NCBI GenBank assembly: GCA_005880165.1
Contig: VBJP01000069.1
Coordinates: forward strand, 1-11,414
DNA: 11,414 nt
Reading direction: 5' to 3'
DNA from: Chloroflexota bacterium
GTDB taxonomy: Bacteria > Chloroflexota > Limnocylindria > QHBO01
Shown here: positions 6,250 to 11,414 of the stretch, one piece after another
Layout: every line of letters starts with the position of its first letter
How positions within the stretch are numbered: the stretch's first letter is position 1
Notes under the pieces: model-generated
What the model was told of the DNA's origin: nothing
Databases searched by the model: none
What the model saw: the letters and a program-made list of their open reading frames with translations, nothing else
Translations under genes and position numbers: made by a program

Positions 6250-6998
6250 GCGGTCATCCGCGCAACGGCGCGCCCCGCGGCAAGGCGGACCTCCATGTCC
6301 ACACGCTCTATTCGGATGGGACGGCGTCGGTCGCGCAGGTCCTCGAGTGGGTCGAGCGCAGGACCGACCTCGATCTGGTCGCGATCACCGACCACGAGCG
6401 CATCGACGGCGCCCTGCGCGCGCGTGAGCTCCATGCAGCGGGCGACTATCACTTCGATCTTGCCGTAGGCGAGGAGATCACCACCCGCCGCGGGCACCTG
6501 CTGGCGCTGTTCGTGGAGGAGCGCATCCCGGCGCTCCGCCCGCTGGCCGAGACCGTGGAGCGCATTCATGCCGCCGGCGGGATCGCGGTTGCGCCGCACA
6601 GCATGGCGCCGCTTACGCCCAGCCTGGGAGCGGGCAGCCTGAGGCGCCTGAGCGAGGACCCGAACCCGGCCCGTCACCTGGATGCCATCGAGCTCATCAA
6701 CCCCAGTGCCGCTGGGCTCGCGCGCTACGGTACCCGACGTCGCCTGAACGCCGAGGTCCTGCACCTGCCCGGCATCGGCGCCTCGGACGCCCACATCCTG
6801 AAAGGGATCGGCAGCGCCTGGACCTGGTTCCCGGGCGTCAGCGCGCAGGACTTCCGGGCCGCGCTGGCGGCTGGCCAGCTCGAACCGGCTGGGGTGCACT
6901 GGAGCGCGTGGCACAACGTGGATGTGTACCGGCGCCAGCTGGTGGCCAAGGCGCGTCACCTGCGTCACGCGATCGCGCGCGGTGGGGAGTGGCGCTGA
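6246..6998 (+). CDS. PHP-domain metal-dependent phosphoesterase
   Basis: The 250-residue protein carries the full metal-ligand set of a PHP (polymerase and histidinol phosphatase) domain: DLHVHTLYSDG (H17, H19, D24), AITDHERIDG (D49, H50), VGEEI (E76/E77), GHLLALF (H84), VAPHS (H118) and GASDAH (D181, H183). Members are TIM-barrel hydrolases with two or three metals that cleave phosphomonoesters, nucleotide phosphates or cyclic phosphates. Substrate cannot be read from these motifs. GTG 6246 overlaps the acyltransferase 2 stop by four bases (GTGA), and the frame is continuous back to 5664, but that extension lies inside the acyltransferase gene and is not expected to be translated. Its location between phosphatidylinositol phosphate synthase/acyltransferase genes and a PimA-like gene suggests a role in inositol-lipid synthesis, possibly phosphatidylinositol phosphate dephosphorylation. 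That role is inference. Confidence 0.86.
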   Translation: MSGHPRNGAPRGKADLHVHTLYSDGTASVAQVLEWVERRTDLDLVAITDHERIDGALRARELHAAGDYHFDLAVGEEITTRRGHLLALFVEERIPALRPLAETVERIHAAGGIAVAPHSMAPLTPSLGAGSLRRLSEDPNPARHLDAIELINPSAAGLARYGTRRRLNAEVLHLPGIGASDAHILKGIGSAWTWFPGVSAQDFRAALAAGQLEPAGVHWSAWHNVDVYRRQLVAKARHLRHAIARGGEWR

Positions 6999-7005
6999 GC
7001 GGCGA

Positions 7006-7011
7006 TACTCT
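7006..7011 (+). promoter_or_regulatory. Possible -10 box (TACTCT) for a leaderless glycosyltransferase transcript
   Basis: TACTCT fits TAnnnT and ends six bases before ATG 7018, and GATACT overlaps it at 7004-7009. The 19-base gap after the PHP gene has no Shine-Dalgarno for that ATG, so an internal leaderless start is possible in addition to operon read-through. No clear -35 is visible. Weak call. Confidence 0.2.
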
Positions 7012-7017
7012 GCCCTC

Positions 7018-8166
7018 ATGCCGCGTCCGGGTCGATCGCCTGCTTCGCTGAAGATTGCTCTCGTCAGTCCCTACGGCTATCCGCATCCGGGCGGCGTCAA
7101 CGACCACGTCCGCAACCAGTACGAGGAGCTGCGTCGGCTGGGGCACGACGCCTGGATCATCGCCAGCAAGTACGGCAAGGAGCGGGAGAGCGAGGGGCAC
7201 ATCATCCGGCTGGGGACAGGCTGGGCCTTTCCGACAAACGGGAGCATGGGTCGCGTGACCCTGGGCTGGCGGTTCAAGGAGCAGGCCCGCGAGCTGCTCG
7301 CAGAGCATCGGTTCGACATCCTGCACTTCCACGAGCCGTTCGTCCCCTTCCTGTCGCCGACCGTGCTCGACCAGTCGGAGACGGTGAACGTCGCGACCTT
7401 CCACGCCTTCGGCGGATTCAGCCCCAGCTACTGGATCGGCCAGCGCTGGGCGGCGCAGCTCGCGGCCAAGCTGCACGGCCGGATCGCGGTTTCCGGGGCT
7501 GCGCGCCATTTCATCAGCCGCTACTTCCCGGGCGACTACCGGATCATCCCGAACGGGGTCGACATCGACCTTTACGCGAACGCCGAGCCGATGGATGAGC
7601 TCCGCGACGGGACGCTGAACATCCTGTTCGTGGGGCGCCTCGAGGAACGCAAGGGCCTCATCCACCTGCTCAAGGCCTATCACCGCCTCCGCAAGCGCCA
7701 CGTGGATGCACGCCTGCTGGTCGTCGGCGCGGGACCCAAGCTGCGAGAGTACCGCCGCTACGTCGGGCTCCGGCAGGTCCGCGACGTCGAGTTCCTGGGC
7801 CGCGTCAGCGACCAGCGAAAGGCCCGCTACTTTGCGTCATCGGACATCTTCTCCGCTCCCTCGACGGGCCAGGAGAGCTTCGGGATCGTCCTGCTCGAGG
7901 CGATGGCGGCGGGCGTGCCAATCGTCGCCTCCGACATCCATGGCTACAAGAATGTGGTCCAGCGCGACATCACCGGCCTCCTCGTCGAGCCGCGTAACCA
8001 CCAGCAGCTGGCGGCTGCCCTGTACACCCTGGCCCGGGACCCGGACCTACGGCACCAGCTGGGCGAGGCCGGGCGCGCCAAGGCGCCGGAATACTCATGG
8101 CCACGTGTCACCGAGCAGGTCGTCGACTACTACCGCGAGCTTCTGGGTGAGCGGGTGCCGGGCTGA
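7018..8166 (+). CDS. pimA: GT4-family glycosyltransferase, PimA-like (phosphatidylinositol mannosyltransferase)
   Basis: The 382-residue GT-B glycosyltransferase is nearly the length of mycobacterial PimA. The N-terminal acceptor domain has YPHPGGVNDHV (about 21-31), FHEPFVPFLSP with the histidine at 105, and VATFHAFGG with H129 at the position of the PimA catalytic histidine. The nucleotide-sugar domain has IPNGVDID, VGRLEERKGL (R207, K212) and the E-x7-E motif E286 to E294 in ESFGIVLLEAMAAGVPIVAS. From family knowledge, PimA transfers mannose from GDP-mannose to position 2 of the inositol ring of phosphatidylinositol at the cytosolic membrane face. The surrounding inositol-lipid genes support that role. 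MshA-like inositol-phosphate glycosyltransferases share the fold, but their N-terminal loop differs and no mycothiol genes are recognisable nearby. The sugar donor is inferred. The ATG at 7018 fits the start of the Rossmann domain; an upstream in-frame ATG at 6922 lies inside the PHP gene. Confidence 0.88.
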   Translation: MPRPGRSPASLKIALVSPYGYPHPGGVNDHVRNQYEELRRLGHDAWIIASKYGKERESEGHIIRLGTGWAFPTNGSMGRVTLGWRFKEQARELLAEHRFDILHFHEPFVPFLSPTVLDQSETVNVATFHAFGGFSPSYWIGQRWAAQLAAKLHGRIAVSGAARHFISRYFPGDYRIIPNGVDIDLYANAEPMDELRDGTLNILFVGRLEERKGLIHLLKAYHRLRKRHVDARLLVVGAGPKLREYRRYVGLRQVRDVEFLGRVSDQRKARYFASSDIFSAPSTGQESFGIVLLEAMAAGVPIVASDIHGYKNVVQRDITGLLVEPRNHQQLAAALYTLARDPDLRHQLGEAGRAKAPEYSWPRVTEQVVDYYRELLGERVPG

Positions 8167-9199
8167 GGGGCTTGCGGTAGATGCGGCCACGCTCGACGAC
8201 GCTGAAGCCGAGGCCCTCGTAGATCCCCAGCGCGCCGTGCGGGTTCTCCGCGTCAACCCCCAGGCGGGCGCTGGTCATGCCGGCCTCCCGCAGCTGGCGA
8301 AGGCTCTGGGCCACGATGGCACGCCCCAGCCCGCGCCGGCGGAAGTCGGCAAGCACCGCCACGGCGATGACCCAGCCGCGCTTGACGCCCAGCGCCTCGT
8401 TCTCGGCGCGCTTAATGCGATTCAGCGACTCACCCACGATTCGGCCTTCGTGCCAGACGAGTGCCCACAGCGAAATGTCGCGGTTCGGTTCATTGAGCTG
8501 CTGGCGATACGCATCCTCGGTCTGGTCCATCCCACCAAAGTGATCGCGAAAAGCGGCGATCTCGACGTTCCAGGCCTCGCGTGCGTCCTCCTCGCGTGCC
8601 GGCCGGAATTCGAAGCCATCGGGAAGCGAACTGTCCGGAATGTGTTCGAGATCCGGACGCTCCATGTCGAACCAGTAGCGAACCGGCGCATAGCCGTTCA
8701 CCTCGAGCAGCGCGTTGCGACCGACCTCCTGCACCATCGACCAGCTCTCCATCCGCTTGGGGATCGCCAACGAGTGGCCTGCCGCGACCTGCCGCTGGCG
8801 GGCCTCAGTCCAGTGCAATAGCGCACTCCCCAAGCCGCGACGGCGCCAGTCCCGGTGGACCACGCCCCAGGTTGCATAGTCGTGCCCGCCATCGTTGTCG
8901 AGCTCCCAACCCGCCCTGGCCATCGCGATCGGTTGGCCATCGACATCCGCCAGCAGGATGTCCAGGTCCGGGTCGAAGTGCGACGTCGGCGAGTACCAAT
9001 TAGCGAGGTCCTCAGGCGTCGAGCGAGCTGAAACACCGTCAGCTGCATTACAGAGGTTGCCAAGGTCGGACAGCGCAGTCAGATCATCCGGCCGAACCAG
9101 GCGGCGGAAACGGAGTCCGTCGATGGCGGGTGGATTCGGGACGGCGGGCACCCCGTCGGGCATCCCGGCGACGGCAGAGGGACGAACGGTCTCGGTCAT
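8108..9199 (-). CDS. Tandem-GNAT N-acetyltransferase (paralogue 1)
   Basis: The 363-residue protein contains two GNAT folds. The first acetyl-CoA loop is HRDWRRRGLGSALL (about 115-128), the second LADFRRRGLGRAIVAQSL (about 283-300), and the C-terminal strand-helix is LGVDAENPHGALGIYEGLGF (about 313-332). GNAT enzymes transfer acetyl groups from acetyl-CoA to amines; the double-domain layout resembles mycothiol synthase MshD, but nothing else here supports mycothiol, so the substrate is unknown. It is clearly paralogous to the gene immediately upstream. The ATG at 9199 overlaps the stop of that gene by four bases (ATGA), so it is the last gene of the leftward ABC/GNAT operon. The last roughly 19 residues (from about 345, rich in P, R and S) lie past the conserved fold and are encoded antisense to the end of the glycosyltransferase gene. 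Confidence 0.85.
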   Translation of the reverse strand: MTETVRPSAVAGMPDGVPAVPNPPAIDGLRFRRLVRPDDLTALSDLGNLCNAADGVSARSTPEDLANWYSPTSHFDPDLDILLADVDGQPIAMARAGWELDNDGGHDYATWGVVHRDWRRRGLGSALLHWTEARQRQVAAGHSLAIPKRMESWSMVQEVGRNALLEVNGYAPVRYWFDMERPDLEHIPDSSLPDGFEFRPAREEDAREAWNVEIAAFRDHFGGMDQTEDAYRQQLNEPNRDISLWALVWHEGRIVGESLNRIKRAENEALGVKRGWVIAVAVLADFRRRGLGRAIVAQSLRQLREAGMTSARLGVDAENPHGALGIYEGLGFSVVERGRIYRKPLSPAPAHPEARGSSRRPAR

Positions 9200-10212
9200 G
9201 GCGCAGAGACCTCCATCGGCTTACGGAAGGCGGCCGCCCGCTTGACCACGACAAAGCCGGCGCGCGCGTAGACGCCCAGCGCACCTGTCGGGTTGTCGGC
9301 GTCGACCCCGAGCATGGCGTGATCCATCCCGCGCTCTCGCAGCGCAACGAGCGACCGCGCCACGATCGCCTGCGCGAGACCGCGGCGCCGCCAGGGCCGA
9401 CGGACGAAGACGCTCTCCAGCCAGCCTCGCCGGCGGCCGAGGGCCTCGTTCTCCGCGCGCGGGATGGCGTTGATCACCGCTCCCGCGATCTCGTCACGGT
9501 CCCAGGCCACCACGTGCAGCGACGGGTCGAAATCGGGGTCATTGACGATCTCCTCGAAGGCGGCGTCGTCGGTCGGGAAGCCGCCCCAGTGATCCTGGAA
9601 GGCCTCCGCGTCAGCGTCGAAGAGGCGGCGCAGCGACACCCGGTCGGTGCCTATCGGCCGGATATCGAGCCCGTCAGGCATCTCCGTCACGTCGACGACA
9701 TCCAGGCCATCGCGGCGCATGTCGAAGAACCAGCGCAGGGGCGCGTAGCCCTCTCGCTCGAGTAGGACCTGCTTGCCGACCCGCTGCTCGTCCGCCCAGC
9801 TGCCGTAGAAGGCCGGCAGCTGCGTGGGATGCTCTTGGACCGATGCCCGCGCCCGCGCCTCGAGCCACCCCAGCAGCTGGCGCCCGATGCCTCGATGGGT
9901 CCATTCGGGGTCGACGTAACCGGCCAGCCGGTGCTCGCGCACCTGGTCGGTGGTGTCGATCCAGTTGTGCCAGCCGTACGCCACAACCGCCGTGCCGTGC
10001 TCCACCATCACCACGTCGCGAGCGGCGTCGAAGTGGTCGCCGGGATGGCTGAAGTAATTGGCCAGCTGCTCCGCCGTGTTGTGGTGGTCGACCCCTTCCG
10101 CGAGGTTCGCCGCGTTCGAGACGCGAGCCATCTCGATCGCGTCCGGCCCGCCGGACCAGGCTCGAAAAACGAGATCGAGCTCGGTCATCGGTCTGTTGGT
10201 CGTCGCGTCCAT
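9196..10212 (-). CDS. Tandem-GNAT N-acetyltransferase (paralogue 2)
   Basis: A 338-residue double-GNAT protein. The N-terminal acetyl-CoA loop is DPEWTHRGIGRQLLGW (about 101-116) and the C-terminal one is RRPWRRRGLAQAIVARSL (about 271-288), where alanine replaces the usual last glycine. It aligns along its whole length with paralogue 1: shared RAENEALG, GVDA(E/D)NP-GALG-Y, EGYAPLRWFFDM versus NGYAPVRYWFDM, and the FRKP/YRKP ending. The start ATG at 10212 shares a base with the permease stop (TGATG); an in-frame ATG eight codons later is also possible. Coupling to an ABC-2 exporter suggests that the acetyltransferases modify the exported compound, or protect against it, but no substrate can be read from the sequence. 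Confidence 0.85.
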   Translation of the reverse strand: MDATTNRPMTELDLVFRAWSGGPDAIEMARVSNAANLAEGVDHHNTAEQLANYFSHPGDHFDAARDVVMVEHGTAVVAYGWHNWIDTTDQVREHRLAGYVDPEWTHRGIGRQLLGWLEARARASVQEHPTQLPAFYGSWADEQRVGKQVLLEREGYAPLRWFFDMRRDGLDVVDVTEMPDGLDIRPIGTDRVSLRRLFDADAEAFQDHWGGFPTDDAAFEEIVNDPDFDPSLHVVAWDRDEIAGAVINAIPRAENEALGRRRGWLESVFVRRPWRRRGLAQAIVARSLVALRERGMDHAMLGVDADNPTGALGVYARAGFVVVKRAAAFRKPMEVSAP

Positions 10213-11008
10213 CAGCCCACCCTCTTGAGCTTGCCGGTCCGCTTCGCATAGCGCTCAGCGCGACCGAACGTCCACATCCCGAGGGGAATAAGCACCGCGC
10301 CCATCACCAGTAGCGGCCACACGTCGGCGAACAGCGAGGTGACCGGCGTCCCCTGGATCAGGCCGGCCCGCACGCCATCCAGCACGTAGGTCGCCGGCGA
10401 GAAGTGGCTGACCGCCTGCATCCAGCCGGGAAGCACGGAGATGGGGTAGTAAACCCCGCTCACCAGCAGAAGCACCGACTGGATCACGAACACCATTTGC
10501 CCGCCCCGCTCGACGTACATCAGCGGCAGGATGGCAGCCGCGATGCCAATCCCCATGAAACTCAGCGAGCCGAGCATGATGAAGGCACCCGCGGTCGCGA
10601 AGTTGGCGTGCGTCAGGTCGAGCTGGAAGAAGAGAGCGAGCACGGTCAGCACCACCGCTGTGTGCACCAGCCCGTAGCCGATGGCGTAGATCGCCGAGCC
10701 CAGCAGCTGCGCATAGCGGCGCACGGGCGCCATGAAGGTGTACTCGAGCGTCCCCTCCCAGCGCTCCCACTGCACCGTCTCGGCGATGAACTCGAAGACG
10801 AGCGACAGGAAGTTCCAGAAGATGGCGCCCACCACCAGCACCAGCAGGAGCCGCTCGCTCCCCTCGCTACGCCCGATCAGCGAAACCGCCAGCGCCCCGG
10901 CGACCGAGTAGATCAGCCAGGCGAACTCCCAGCCCCAATACCGCTTGGTCAGGTTGAAGTTCCGCTCGACGAAGGCGAAGCTCGCCTTCAGCTCGCGGGC
11001 CATCAGGG

Positions 11009-11012
<4 letters not shown>
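10212..11012 (-). CDS. ABC-2 family transporter permease
   Basis: The 266-residue integral membrane protein has about six hydrophobic segments (roughly 30-47, 55-77, 105-128, 138-163, 170-190 and 236-254). An amphipathic stretch VQWERWEGTLEYTFMAPV (about 80-97) between the second and third spans matches the coupling helix of ABC-2 permeases (DrrB/NodJ-like). The GVYYPISVLPGWMQAVSHFSP run (about 191-211), followed by TYVLDGVRAGL, is the characteristic region before the last span. It overlaps the ATPase stop by four bases (ATGA) and the GNAT gene by one, so these four genes are a coupled operon. ABC-2 systems of this kind export drugs, polysaccharides or lipids; the cargo here is unknown. Confidence 0.88.

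Positions 11013-11414
<402 letters not shown>

Noticed and set aside
7706..8821. A 371-codon plus-strand frame crossing the end of the glycosyltransferase and GNAT paralogue 1
   Set aside because: Out of frame with the glycosyltransferase and antisense to the second GNAT domain; serine/arginine-rich shadow.
7018..10212. Mycothiol pathway (MshA-like GT4 plus MshD-like double GNAT near ino1)
   Set aside because: The glycosyltransferase has the GGVNDHV and ESFGIVLLEAMAAG pattern I associate with PimA, is grouped with lipid acyltransferases, and no MshB or MshC homologue is visible. The GNAT pair belongs to a separate opposite-strand operon with an exporter.

Overview
The window is high-GC bacterial DNA, about two-thirds G+C, packed with genes that are often translationally coupled (GTGA, TGATG and ATGA overlaps) and frequently start with GTG. 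Its gene content is that of a lineage making inositol phospholipids: inositol-1-phosphate synthase, a CDP-alcohol phosphatidyltransferase, a PimA-type glycosyltransferase and two LpxL/PatA-type acyltransferases. Actinomycetota and some Chloroflexota (Thermomicrobia-like or Limnocylindria-like lineages) fit. I cannot choose between them from sequence alone. There are no RNA genes, insertion sequences, CRISPR arrays or intergenic gaps above about 130 bases.

Bases 1-1894 (minus strand) hold a three-gene transport cluster reading leftward: a divergent ABC ATPase, an ABC-2-like membrane protein and the start of an EmrB/DHA2-type MFS transporter cut by the window edge. The ATPase has lost the Walker A lysine, Q-loop glutamine, LSGGQ signature and switch histidine, but keeps Walker B.

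Bases 1895-2015 are a divergent regulatory gap, locally AT-rich, with a good sigma-70-like promoter and an inverted repeat placed over the -10 end and start point. They read into an ArsR/SmtB-fold regulator that lacks the classical metal-binding cysteine motif.

Bases 2016-8166 (plus strand) look like one operon: regulator, CDP-alcohol phosphatidyltransferase, inositol-1-phosphate synthase, acyltransferase 1, acyltransferase 2, PHP-domain phosphoesterase, PimA-like glycosyltransferase. The proposed flow is glucose-6-phosphate to inositol-1-phosphate, joining to CDP-diacylglycerol to give phosphatidylinositol phosphate, dephosphorylation to phosphatidylinositol (the PHP protein is a candidate), glycosylation, then acylation. 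This would make an acylated phosphatidylinositol mannoside-like glycolipid.

Bases 8108-11414 (minus strand) are a second leftward operon: an ordinary ABC-2 ATPase (cut by the right edge), its permease, and two paralogous double-GNAT acetyltransferases, all overlapping by 1-4 bases. It converges on the lipid operon, and the last acetyltransferase gene overlaps the glycosyltransferase gene by 59 bases tail to tail.
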